This document shows, in pieces, positions 22,700 through 34,286 of a stretch of DNA of 64,000 nt (the first letter of the stretch is position 1; each line of letters begins with the position of its first letter). Location: the NCBI GenBank assembly GCA_021521415.1, contig JAIQDT010014666.1:62001-126000 (forward strand), written 5' to 3'. The DNA comes from Bidens hawaiensis. Its lineage: Eukaryota; Streptophyta; Magnoliopsida; Asterales; Asteraceae. Made by a program: the position numbers and the translations under genes. The notes beneath the pieces were generated by a model that made no database searches, had not been told where the DNA came from, and worked only from the letters and a program-made list of their open reading frames with translations.

Positions 22700-24421
22700 G
22701 GTTCATCCAAGACCATTTCTGGTGAAAACTGGATCATGGATAGCGGATGTTCTCGTCATATCACCGGAAATCTCGACCTATTGACCAACGTAAGAAATAT
22801 TCAAGGGGGTTATGTAGCGTTTGCTGGGAATTCTGGGGGCATGATCACACAAGAGGGTGACGTTTCAAATGGTCATATTACATTTGAAAAAGTAAATTAT
22901 TGTGACAAGGTTGATCATAACTTATTGAGTGTATCGCAGATTTGTGATAAAAAGTACACTACAATATTTACTGACAAAGAGTGTCTTATCTTGAAACCGG
23001 GTTTTATTATTCCCGAGGACATGGTTGTCATGCGATCACCACAATCAAATGATATTTATGTCTTAAACATGAGTTCTAAGATATCAACATCGATCGAAAC
23101 ATGTTTTGTCTCGAAAGCAACCGAGAAAGATTCGATTTTATGGCATCGAAGAATGGGTCACATTCATGTTAGAAAGATGAATTATTTAATGGCAAATAAT
23201 TTAGTTGAGGGTGTCTCGTTAAAGAACTTTAAGTTATCTGATCACTGTGTTGCATGCAAGAAGGGCAAACAGAAGAAGAAGACACATCATTCTAAGTTAT
23301 TGAATTCCATTAATACTCCTCTTGAATGACTTCATATGGATTTATTTGGTCCAGTGAATCGTGCGAGTATTTATGGAGACTGGTATTGTCTGGTAGTGAC
23401 AGATGATTATTCAAGATATTCATGGGTGTTATTTATGAGTTCAAAAGATCAAACACCTGTTTTGGTACAAAATCTTATCACTAAGATAGAATCATTGTAC
23501 AAACAGAAGGTGAGGAGAATCCGAAGTGATAATGGTACTGAATTCAAAAACACTATTTTGGATTTCTTTTGTATTCAAAAGGGAATTCACCGAGAATATA
23601 GTGCATCTTATGTACCACAACAAAACGGTGTTGCTGAAAGGAAAAATAGAACTCTGATTGAAGCTGCACGTACAATGCTTGCTGATTCAAAGCTTCCTAT
23701 TCAATTTTGGAATGAAGCAGTGAACACAGCTTGTTATACACTTAATCGGGTTCTAACAGTAAAACGACTCAAGAAGACAGGCTATGAAATCTTAAATAAC
23801 AGAAAACCTAATTTAAAGTACCTGGAACCATTTGGGTGTCCGTGTACAATGTTGAAAAAGGAATCGGGTAAATTTGATGAAAAGGCTATCGAATGATATT
23901 TCTTGGGATATGCGTCTCCAAAGAAAAGAGTATTTAATTTTACATTTGGCTGTGTTGAAGAATGGTACCATGTGGACTGTCAAAAGTACACAACTCCTCC
24001 TCAAGGGAAAGGTCCAGACTGGATGTTTGACTACAATAGTTTATTCAATTCTTTTATTCCTTCGGCTGAACACATCGATGAAGATCTGGTTAGAGCATAC
24101 TTTGAAGAACACTTGAACATTCCAAGCTCTTCAAGTTCTAATGCAGTTGAAGTTCAACCAGATGCTACAACTGAAGAATCTCAAGTTGTTCCTCCAATTG
24201 TTATTGACTGTGCTTCTACTTCTTCCGATGATGATCAAGCTGAGATTCAAATTATTGATCTTGATAGTGATAATGCTTCATCTCCCGAGTTGGGTGAACA
24301 TTACACTAATTTATTTGATAATGTTGTTGTTCCTGAAAATCCTACTCTTCGGATTCATGGATATCATCCACAGGTCAATATCATTGGAGAACTTGATGTA
24401 GGCGTTCGTACACGTCATTAA
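22700..24421 (+). pseudogene. pol: Copia protease and integrase, with in-frame stops
   Basis: One frame, read from 22700, gives NWIMDSGCSRH, the Copia aspartic protease active site (DSG at about 22736), then the integrase HHCC finger (LWHRRMGHIH ... CVACKKGK) and the DDE core: D in VVTDDYSRY, D in RSDNGTEF and E in NGVAERKNR. The frame is cut by TGA at 23327-23329 (after the zinc finger), TGA at 23894-23896 and TAA at 24419-24421. All pieces lie in the same frame, so these are point stops, not indels. The reading frame otherwise looks well kept, including catalytic residues. The part past 23903 is the acidic integrase tail. Confidence 0.92.
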
Positions 24422-26071
24422 GTTGCTTCGTCAAGCGTCAATAACGTATTGTGTGCTTATACTAATCTACACTCTTCGGGAATTGTGAATATTGCTAAAT
24501 TTAATTGCTTTCTATCTTAAGTTGAGCCAATGACAGCTCGTAAGGCACTTGAAGATCCTTCTTGGGTAGAAGCTATGCAAGAGGAATTACAGCAATTTGC
24601 ACGATTGGGTGTTTGGGATTTAATAGACAAGCCTGCTAGAGTCAAGAAAGCTATTCCGACTAAGTGGGTATTTAAATGTAAAAAGGACGATCGAGGGGTG
24701 ATTGTCAGAAACAAAGCACATTTAGTGGTGCAAGGTTTTCATCAGCAAGAGGGTATTGATTATACTGAGGTATATGCTCCAGTTGCTAAATTAGAGTCGA
24801 TTCGAATCTTCCTGGCTTATGCTGCTTACAAGAATATCAAGGTCTATCAAATGGATGTTAAAAGTGCTTTTCTCAATGGTGAACTACATGAGGAAGTATT
24901 TGTTCAACAACCACCTGGTTTTGAAGATCCTGATTATCCAGACCGTGTTTACCGTTTAAACAAGGCCCTGTATGGTTTACATCAAGCCCCGAGAGCTTGG
25001 TATGGCACACTCGCCGACCATCTGACGGATAATGGATTCAAACGAGGAACTGTTGACTGCACTTTATTTTATAAAACTGTTGGTGATGATCTTCTTCTAG
25101 TCCAGATTTATGTTGATGATATTATTTTTGGGTCTACAAATGACACTTTATGTAAGGAGTTCGAGAAGTCAATGTAAACAAAGTTCGAAATGAGCTCGAT
25201 GGGAGAGATGAATTTCTTTTTAGGGCTGCAGGTTCATCAGTCTGATAAGGGAATCTTCATTCATCAGACTAAATATGTGAATGACGTCTTGAGCCGATTC
25301 AAGATAACTGCCGGAAAAATCCCTTCAACTCCTCTTCCAGTGGGTCACAATTTATCACCGGATGAATTGGAGGATACCGTTGATCCGACCCTTTATCGTG
25401 CTATGATTGGTTCTCTAAGTTATTTAACTGCTTCTCGACCCGACATAATGTTTGGTGTTTGTGTGCGTGCTAGGTATCAAGCTAGTCCCCGAGTGACTCA
25501 CCTGGCAGCGGTCAAGCGTATTTTGCAATATCTACGGGGAAATTCTGACATCGGGTTATTGTACCCCAAAGATAATACTTTCGATTTTACCGCCTATAAA
25601 GACTCAGATTATGGAGGATGCAAGATCAACTTCAAATCAACGACTGCAGGATGTCAATTCTTAGGAAACCGGCTTGTTTCCTGGCAGTGTAAGAAGCAGA
25701 CAACGGTCTCTACTTCAACCGCCGAAGCTGAATATGTTGCAGCCTCGAGTTGCTGTTTCCAGGTTTTGTGGATACAACAACATCTTCGCGACTACGGTTT
25801 GAAGTTTCTTACTACTCCCATCTTGATTGATAATTCTGCGGCTATAAGTATCACCAAGAATCCCGTACAACATTCTAAAACGAAACATATCGAGATTCGA
25901 TATCATTTTATACGGGATTGTTATGAAAAGAAATTAATTGATCTTGAGAAAGTGCACACAGATTTTCAAAAAGCCGATCTATTTACTAAAGCGTTTGATA
26001 AAACACGTTTTACTTTTTTGCTTGGTTTAAATGGATTGAAGACCCTTGCTGAGATCCTAAAATTAGGATAA
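24422..26071 (+). pseudogene. pol: Copia reverse transcriptase and RNase H, with two in-frame stops
   Basis: It continues the integrase frame. TAA at 24518-24520 comes just before the reverse transcriptase core [20 protein letters not shown]. Then come [23 protein letters not shown] and the catalytic [12 protein letters not shown] at 25175-25177 follows the YVDD box. RNase H (KDSDYGG, STAEAEYVAASS, TKHIEIRYHFIRD) is open to 26071. Each of the five stops in pol differs by one base from a sense codon (CAA or CGA to TAA or TGA is the simplest route). Catalytic motifs remain, so damage looks recent or tolerated by help from other copies. Confidence 0.92.
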
Positions 26072-29000
26072 TTATCTTTTATTTGCTTTATAGATTTAGT
26101 CTTAATTTTTTTTATGTTTTAGGTTTTAGGGGTGAAAAATACAAAAAGAATGTGTTTTCGTTTGTATTGATAAAATCCAAAAACATTAAAAAAAAATTCA
26201 AAATTCAAAAAATATTATGATTTCTGTTCTTTAATTGTCTTTTCCTTTAAAATTTAGAAAAATCAAAAACATTTTAAAAACATTTGAAAAACCAAAAAGA
26301 ATGTGATTTATGTTTTTGTACAGAAAAATCCGAAAATCCAAAAAGATTGTGAAGTTTATTTTGTTTATAAGAAAATTGAAAAAGACAAAAATATTGTGTG
26401 TTAAAGTTTGTACAGAGAAAAACCAAAAAGATTTTTGATGTTGTAGATTATTTTCTCGCTGAAAATTACGTCGGTTATTTAAGTTTGTGAAGCATGCTTG
26501 CATGTCTTGGTCCTATGATTCACTTGTGAATTGAAGGTTAGCCATTTATTTATTAATATTAAGTTAACTGGGGCGATTAAATTTATCTTTATTTTGTTTT
26601 TATGCTCCTCAAATTTTGAGTTTTTGAAGCAAAAAGAGAAAATGATTATGCATTGATTATTTTGACTCCAAGTTCAGCAAAAAGTAAGCTTAAAAGACTG
26701 CGTGCTTAATTGCATTGGTGCATTGGTAGGTCTTAAAACAACCCAGTAGAGTAAAGTATGTGATATAAACATAAAGAAACGCCAAATTGAAAGGGGTGTT
26801 AGTCTCTAGCAAAAGTCTTGGTGAGGATGGCAGAAATGTAATAACCAGTCATACTCAAGCTTGATATTTGTTGATCACCCAAAAATCAAATAAAACAAAT
26901 AACAAGTGTTGAGATTCTGGACACTGTGAGTCTTTATGCGGCTTAACCATCTGGGTATTCATATGCATGAATATTTCACTCGCTTTCTAGATCAAACCCA
27001 AAGTCATTAAACTTGATCACCGCTGTACCTCGTACAATTTAAATTACTGACTTGATCAAAATCCGCTGTTAGTCATACAATTGTTCCTCCCTTGTGTGCG
27101 TCTTAATACCATTAAGAAACGGACCCTAGGGGATACAATGTATGTAAGCCAACAGATGGACTCGTGCATACTCACTCACAGTAAAGGAAACTTGATGCAT
27201 TGCTCAAAATTTCTACAATTGGTATCAGAATTTTGATCAACAATATAATGGTTTAAGTCAAGTTGGGGTGATTTGGCAAAAATCAAATTAAGCTTGAACT
27301 AAGATTAGAGGCTGATAACTTCTGATATTATGTGCTTTAATTGAACTATTTAATCATATCACAAAAATACTTGAATGTGTGTTATTAGATTTATGTGGAC
27401 AACAATACCAATGACCGACTTATCGCCAGTCATAATATCGCTGAAATATAAAACTGTGATGGAAGGGCAATTTGACCAATATGATTCTCTGCTCAAACAC
27501 GACAAAATTACAAGAATATGTACTGCTTTTGATAAAATCTTTGAAAAATACAAAAAGATTGTCTATTTTTAATAGTTCGGATATTCTTCTGTAAATACAT
27601 TCTTTAATTCTTTAAATTTTTACAAAAATTCCAAAAATATTTTCGTCTTCTTTATACAAAATACTTAAATAAATTTTTAAGTTAAGTTTCGGAAATCTGA
27701 AACAATTTTAACGTATTAGGTTGTTGGGATATAAGGGTTTCTCGATAATTTAACTTATTGATTTAATTGAATTATTTATTTATTTCATTAATTTATTCAT
27801 TTATTTATTTAATTTAAAATTAAATAAAAGGGTTTAATTCGCTAAACTCCCATTAGTTATTTATGGATAACGAACTAGGTGATTCCTTAGCGAACTAGCA
27901 TCTGGTTCGCTAACCTAATTCGCTTCCGCACTCTGTAATGAATCATCCATTCGTTATACATATTTAACGAATCATGACACGAATCATGTCTTGATTCGCT
28001 ATCTTTAATTTAACGAATCACATTGTGATTCGCTAACATAAGGTAACGAATAGAGTTAGCGAATGGGCTAATTCGCTAAATTTAAGTTAAACGAATCATC
28101 TGATTCGTGCAAGTTGTGCCTAGGGTTTCGTGTATCGCTATATAAGACAAGAAAAACGAATAGTATTCCACTGTTCGTCTTCTTTCTTAATCTTTCAGAA
28201 ACTATTCAAATTCTCTCTGATATTTTCGATCTTTAAGTTTGAACATTTCAAAGATCAATTTGAGTGTCTAAGGTATAAATGTTCTTGGCGATATCATTTT
28301 CATCAAAAATGACAATGAATTAACTGTTGAATTATGTGATTTTAGGGGTTTAAGGGTGTGAACCTTTGAAACTCTTTTGTGTATAATTTATGTTCTTAAA
28401 TTGTCTGATTTTGATATAGTTATGATCGGAATCACTTTCTGATACCCTTGGTGGACTCTAATCAATATTTGATTATTGTTTGCTGGGTTAATTATTGTTA
28501 TGTGTTCTTGATATTCACTGTTGGTTCGTTTGATGATTAACACAATTGGGTAATGAGTCTCAATCTCATTCACCTACATTAACGAGTGTGTTTCTGAGCT
28601 TAACAAGCTGATTATCGTGATAGTTTAACGATGATTATGGCCGAATTGAATCTGGGTTAAGATGTTGACTATTATTGTTCTTGATAATTTTGACCTTGAA
28701 TTTGTGAAGTCAAAGAAAAAGTCTTAATTTTGACCATTTGTTAGTCTTAGCGAATTGGAACTGTTTCGTGTCCAATTCGGTAAGATTTTACACGAACTAG
28801 CTTAGCGAATAAGACGTCACACGAATCAGAGTTTGATTCGCTTAAAATATAACGAACTAGAGTTTAGTTCGTTAACTTAATTAGTGATTCGCTAGGTCCA
28901 GTTCGTTAAGTTATTTACTTGATAGCGAATCGCCTGATTCGTTATCTTTGTATAACGAATCAGTGTGATTGTTAACGAATGACATTTAAAAAAAAATAAA

Positions 29001-29165
29001 TATTTTTTAAACTAATTAATTAGTTTACTAAATTTAATATTCAATTAATTTAATTAAAGATTATAAATCGTCTAATACGAGTAACTAGATTAATTACACA
29101 TATTTTTTTGGATAACTGTGTGTTATCTATTCTTATGTACGGTTTTTTTATTTATACAGTAAATC
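26072..29165 (+). other. 3.1-kb spacer between Copia pol and the extra ORF region
   Basis: No credible ORF is seen. From 26130 to 26450 it holds degenerate copies of a CCAAAAAGAATGTG-like phrase. From about 27830 to 28985 it is again filled with TTCGCTA/TTCGTTA and their complements, now on both strands, in AT-rich DNA. The segment at 28120-28310 has a GTGTATCGCTATATAAGAC stretch with a TATA-like TATATAAG at about 28138, and ACTGTTCGTCTTC, which recalls the LTR promoter and could be a second, internal promoter for the downstream ORF (inference). Confidence 0.6.
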
Positions 29166-32100
29166 ATGACTGAACAAGAACAACCACAGGAACAACCTCG
29201 TCAAGAACAACCACAAGTACAACCACCACAACAAGCTCAACAAGTCGAAATGATTCTATTACCGTTCGATAAGAAGCACAACATCTGTGCTTATGTCGAT
29301 CATGATGTGGCCGATTTAAGGACGTTCGGAGATATGTTGAATTTCTTACGCCGTTCGAAGATACATTATGCAATCACTGCTAAACCTAAGGTGTATCTTA
29401 GTATAATCAGGCAGTTCTGGAACACGGCAGTATATGTTGAGGAAAGTAATTGGGTTCAAGCTACAATTAATCAGCTTCCGATCACGATTGATGTTGAGGT
29501 CATTCGTCGGGTACTTCAATTTGACGATAGTGATGATTACTCGAGTGAATTTGACAGGACGCTGGTTAGGGGGCTATTCACAAGATTAAATTATGGGGGT
29601 GATATTCGTCGATCAATGTTGAACAAGAATGGGTTGTGTCCACCTTACAAGTATTTGTTGCATGTCTTGCTTCATTGCTTGAGTGGACGTCGCGGTGGTT
29701 TCGATGAATGTAGACTGAGCTTACAATCGGCATTTGTTGCTTTAATCCTGAACAAGCCATTCAACTATTCAGAACTCATCTTTGATCAATTGAAAGAGCA
29801 AGTTCAGCAAACTCTACCATCAAAGAAGTTCTTGATGTATCCACGCTTTCTACAATTAATTATTCAAGATCTGATACCGGATTTGGTGATTGATCGATCA
29901 TTGGTGAACGATGTTCTTGATATGGAACATATGAAAGCTGAAACGGTGCATCGGATGTTGATTTATCGAAAGGATAAGACACAGGACAAAAGGATGATTG
30001 GTCATATAATCAATCCAGATTATGTATGTCCTCCTAATGAGCGCTGGATCCATAATGACTCGGATTCCAAGCGTGAAGGGGGAGAAGGTGGGAACAATGA
30101 TGGTGGGGATGATGATGGTAACAATGGTGATGGTGATGATGGAGCTGGTGAGCGAGCTCTGAAAGAACAACAAGATGCAGTCGATGCTGCTCTAGCTGCC
30201 ACCATGAAAGCTCAGCAAGAAAGAAAAACGAAAGGGTAAGGCTGTAGCTACTGGTGAGCCACCAAAGAAGCCCCGTGTGTCTTCTGGGGCTGGTGTAATT
30301 ATTGGTGCACCACCACCTCGTCAATCAACTACTCAAAGCTCGGCGGTGCCGCTAACTACTAGCACTCCGATGCTTACTTTGACCACGACGATGGTGTCAC
30401 ATGAGAGGCTCGGTTTAATTCCTCAAATGGCGTTGACCGAAATACCGAGGCCTCCTGCTGTGCTGTCAACTGTTTCCTCCACCACTACAATGGGACCTCC
30501 TCCTCTGCCAACAACTACTTTTCCTCCGCCTCTGCCTAGTGATGTCTCTTTCATGAGAATCACTCGGCCTCAGGGACCTATTCAACCAGTTCATTCATCT
30601 GTATACAATTTGTCACCTGGACGTCAAACGGAAATGCTGCTTAATCTGTTACACTTATATGAAAATCAAATGGCAGCTGACCGACTCAATCAAGAACGAC
30701 TCATGGAGAATCAACGAAAAATGATGAGTTACATTTCGTTCTGTCAGAAGGAGACCAAGTCGTTGCGTGCGATTGTTGAGTCTCAGGGGGTGAAATTAAA
30801 AGAACAAGATGAGTTAATTTTACAATTAACTTGTAAAGAAGATGCCCTCAAGAAACTCAAAAATGATGATGATGATCCTAACGAGTCTGATGCAGGAGGT
30901 GAGCCTGATGCAGGAGGTGAGCCTAAACAATCGCATGGTTCATCCTCTGGTGCTGATGTTAGTGGCGCTGATGATTCAAACAAGCAGATAATTTCATTTC
31001 AAGATTCAACAGCTGCCAAGCCGATAGAAATGATTGAGGCTAACACGGTGATATTTATTGATGAATTGGGGATGGTTAGAAGTGTGGTGAACAGAGATGA
31101 GATACAGATCGGTGAGTTTGTGATTAGATCTTTGACAAGGGAGCAGATCTCGATTCTACTTGGGCTAAATGACGATCAGCTGACTGCATTAGAGACTGAG
31201 CCCGATTTCGAAGTGATCAATGAGAATGAAATGGAAGATGATCCGTTATTTATGGATACGGATTTTATTTATGAGAACGAGGAGATTGAGATGGAGGATG
31301 TGACAGCTGAAGAGTACCCGGACTTGTATCAACACGCAAATGTTGATCAAGGTGCTCCGGTATTTCATGAAGACGTAATTAAAGAGACTGAGGATGATTT
31401 GGAGAAGATTGTGGAGCGAACGGTTCCTTCACTCAAAGAAGTGACTGATGATGACATTGAAAAAGATGGTTCAAACGCCAGAAAGTGGGTAAGATCATCA
31501 GTGCTTTTCGGTATGTAGATAAAGAAAGAAAGGATACCGCTGCTGCTTGGATTGAGGCAAATCAGATGACTACCTTCAAGACTATTTCTAAGGTACATGG
31601 TGATATTGTCTCCTGGCTCTATGATTCAGACCTTAAGGTATGTATTGTTAAATGGGAAAAATGTGTGCAATATTACGAGAGGATAATGGATGTTCTAACA
31701 CTACCGCGTTGGGATGTACGCACCCTCGCGAGACGTCCATTTATCAATCGTGGGGGTAACCGAACTGCTGAGTGGTTTCATCAACACTTACTGTTCGAGG
31801 TCAATCATGGCTTCAAATTCTTCAAGCCCCAGGTCCCAAGACGTAAACGTACTGATGAGATTGATCCAAGGACCGGCTGGAAGAAACTTGTCTTGAAAGT
31901 GAAGCCACCAAAGACAATGAAAAGGGTTCCTGTGAAGACTATGCCTCAAGATATTTATCTGTCTTTCAACCGTTGGTACTATGACAATCGTACTGGCGAG
32001 GCCGTTATTGTTCGTGGTCGAGGACTACAGACTGAGCTCATCAAGATAATCGATCCGATGTGGTTGGTTAATTTATCAGAGACAGACAATGACGTGCTAC

Positions 32101-32231
32101 ACAGGAAGCAGATTTTGTTTGAACGCCAAGAAGATTACGACCTGGCCATGCAATTCCAACGTGTTGTTCGTGTATGCCATGAACATGGGATTCATAGTTG
32201 CAGAGATTGGCAGACAAAGCGTTTCAAATAA
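29166..32231 (+). pseudogene. Extra (third) ORF of the SIRE-type element, broken by two frameshifts
   Basis: Three overlapping open stretches follow one another: 29166-30239 (frame A, ATG, Gln-rich start, then a globular part with KVYLSIIRQFWNTAVYVEES and KKFLMYPRFLQLIIQDLI), 30240-31518 (frame B, Pro/Ser/Thr-rich then acidic) and 31485-32231 (frame A again, basic C-terminal part ending in RDWQTKRFK). The first shift sits in an A-rich run near 30224-30230 and the second near 31485-31518; they compensate. Total span is about 1,022 codons, ending 34 bp before the 3' LTR. In SIRE-type elements an ORF here is called env-like (family knowledge), but no signal peptide or clear membrane segment is visible. 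I recall similar FWNTA...KFLMYPRFLQ proteins as repeat-derived hypotheticals in Asteraceae. Function unknown. Confidence 0.75.
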
Positions 32232-32246
32232 GTTAAAGACAAAGAG

Positions 32247-32265
32247 CTCAAGACGAGGGGGTGTC
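32247..32265 (+). other. Polypurine tract of the Copia element
   Basis: The purine-rich CAAGACGAGGGGGTG run lies directly left of the 3' LTR, where the plus-strand DNA primer is made. Confidence 0.7.
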
Positions 32266-32833
32266 TGTTAGTGCACGGTTTTGCGTCTAGAGTCTTTGTA
32301 ATTATCATTAATGTTTATTTGATATTTTAATGTAATATTTAATTAGACTAATTCGTTATGTTTGAGTCTAGTTCGCTAGGAATGTTAGCGAACTAAGACT
32401 AGTTCGTTAAGGTTAAGTCTAGTTCGCTAGGAATGTTAGCGAACTAGGACATTATAATGTATTCCCTCCTGATTCGTTAGGGGATGTTAACGAATCAGGG
32501 GGTGGTTCGTTAAGTTAAGTTATTTAACGAAGGGGATGCTGGTTCGCTAGGGGATGTTAGCGAACCAGATCGTCTTCTATAAATAGTGAACCACTGTTCA
32601 CTTGTAAAATGTTGAAGTTTTGAGAGAAATAACATTATTCAGAAAGATTTAAAGTATTCTCTCTCTCTCTCTCAAGCTTCACGTTAAACTTATTGATAAG
32701 ATATACTACATACCAATAACAATCGAGCTAAGGTATTAAAGAGTTAGATCCGTATGATTAGTATTAACGTATAGATCTAGATCAGATCTAAACATTAGTT
32801 ATTGATTAGAACGAGTGAAAACGGGATCAAACA
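32266..32833 (+). repeat. 3' LTR of the Copia element
   Basis: This 568-bp partner of the 5' LTR has the same TG...CA ends, all five hairpins and the TATA box. It is 4 bp longer because of two extra CT units. The target duplication AAAAT follows at 32834-32838. Confidence 0.97.
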
Positions 32834-32960
32834 AAAATGTGAAGCGCCTTGATTGGTTAGTAAAAGACTTTTGCCTCACAACCAAGCTCTCATGTCAACT
32901 ATTGAAGTCGCGCTCTCCAACATTGGTGCCGCTCTACTCCTCTCCGAAATGATGTTTGAC
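32833..32960. repeat. Copy B of the short repeat into which Copia inserted
   Basis: It shares AAAAATGTGA at the left, ATTGGTGCC in the middle and the closing CTCCGAAATGATGTTTGAC with copy A (17261-17390). Its left part is separated by the Copia element and lies before 17711. Confidence 0.65.
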
Positions 32961-33231
32961 TTGACATAGGGTGTGGGTAATGTGAAAGCGGGTTAACACC
33001 ACTACATTTGATCTTAATGTAACCACCTATTAAAACCAATAAGTTTTGGCGTTTTTTTGGAGGTTTTGGTGTGTCAAACTGTCAACGGTAACAACACAAT
33101 ATATATATTTTTTTAAATTTGGTAAAAGAAAAAAAATGCAAATGAATTATTATTATTATTAATAATATTAAAATAATTTTTCTCCCTTTTCTTTCCGATT
33201 TACCCCACATTTTTATCTCTTCCGGGGGCCA

Positions 33232-33926
33232 TCACGACAAGTAAACTTCAATACTTGAGCTTCTGAACGAATAACACAACGGGCAACACTCAACAACATC
33301 ATCACACTCACTACATACACACAAATGCCGACACGGCAACACCACCACCGAGGCAACCCGTTTCCCACACGCCTTGCAACCGAGTCGACTCACCACCACT
33401 CGCTCCGGGTCAACATACGTCGACTCAGCATCCACCACCTCACCCTCCGACTGCCGCAGCTCCGCTTGCAACGCCGCCGCCTTCGCCCGCCACGCCTCAG
33501 CTTCTGCTCTCAGCTGCGACGCCCGAGCCTCCAGCTCGGCTTGGCGCCGAGCCGCTCGCTCCGCCACGGCTTCCTTTTCTCTTATTATCCGTAAAACCGA
33601 TTCGTTTGCAGCTCGTGTCAGCGCATGATAGTGTCGTTGAGTTTTATCTGCTAACTTGCGCCTAACCTCTTCTTTCTGCATAACACGATTTTATTTTGAA
33701 CTATCAATTTTTGCAAAAAGTAAAAAAAAAATTAAAAAAGTGTTGTTACTTGTGCGTGAAGATAACGCTCGAGTTCATCTCCTTGTTGGTTGATTAGATA
33801 AGATAAATAATCTTGTGATAACAGAGAAAAATAACCATAGGAGTATTGCTGCTGACAGTTATTAATAATACTAATATTATTGTTAGCCAGTTGGAGACCA
33901 GTGGAAACATCCATGAACTGATTCAT
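33232..33926 (-). CDS. BOI/BRG-type RING E3 ubiquitin ligase, 2 exons, about 206 aa
   Basis: BOI-related RING proteins are E3 ligases linked to defence, cell-death and gibberellin responses in Arabidopsis (family knowledge). Exon 1 is 33926-33750 (MNQFMDVSTGLQL, then LSYLINQQGDELERYLHAQ) and exon 2 is 33675-33232, with GT donor at 33749-33748 and AG acceptor at 33677-33676, phase 0. After a conserved ADKTQRHYHALTRAANESVL segment comes an Ala/Arg/Glu-rich coiled coil. The C-terminal RING is CKACGKRVASVVVLPCRHLC then CSEC and CCPLC, ending SSSIEVYLS. The family is often 250-350 aa, so this is a short member. The ATG was chosen because the in-frame upstream sequence has no other start. Its 3' end lies about 400 bp from the Copia element. 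Exact paralogue not assigned. Confidence 0.88.
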
Positions 33927-34072
33927 GTTATCTTCTTCTTATTCTTTTGACACACATAAATAGTAATTATTTGTTTGACACAAGATATAGAGAGAAGACG
34001 AAGAAGGTGCCGGGTGGCCTGTTCAAAACTTATTTGGTGTAGTCTTCAATGTATTTTCTAAAGTTGATTGGA

Positions 34073-34080
34073 TTTATATA
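34073..34080 (-). promoter_or_regulatory. Likely TATA box of the RING ligase gene
   Basis: Read on the minus strand this is TATATAAA, about 147 bp upstream of the ATG. It is the best TATA match in the near upstream region. The start site itself is not visible. Confidence 0.45.
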
Positions 34081-34286
34081 TGCTTTTCTTTAATTAAATT
34101 ACTATGAATGAAAAAGAAATAAACCACCTTAATCTTTTTTACAACGGCTATTTAATAAAAGTTTTTATTCTAACACCTTATTTTTTTAACACAGTTCCTC
34201 TTCTTTCCGTAAACATTTAACGAATTGAATATTCGAATCAGTTCAGTATCTAAGATAGAGATTTTTTGTATCAAAGGTAAGTCAAG

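Larger units (their letters stand above)
17711..32833 (+). mobile_element. 15.1-kb Copia LTR retrotransposon of SIRE/Maximus type with extra 3' ORF region
   Basis: The element is bounded by LTRs that start TGTTAG and end AACA, inside a 5-bp target duplication AAAAT (17706-17710 and 32834-32838). The order is LTR, iMet primer site, long leader, gag, protease, integrase, reverse transcriptase, RNase H, 3.1-kb spacer, an extra ORF region, polypurine tract, LTR. Integrase before reverse transcriptase places it in Copia. The large size, long gag and extra ORF after pol fit the SIRE/Maximus lineage (family knowledge). About five substitutions and one CT-repeat indel separate the LTRs, so insertion was recent. 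Pol carries five in-frame stops, so this copy cannot make a full pol by ordinary translation. Confidence 0.96.

Noticed and set aside
30034..30324. His-rich minus-strand ORF inside the Copia extra ORF
   Set aside because: Complement of a Gly/Asp-rich coding stretch; a shadow.
33325..33628. Two plus-strand ORFs over the RING gene
   Set aside because: Shadows of the GC-rich coiled-coil exon on the minus strand.
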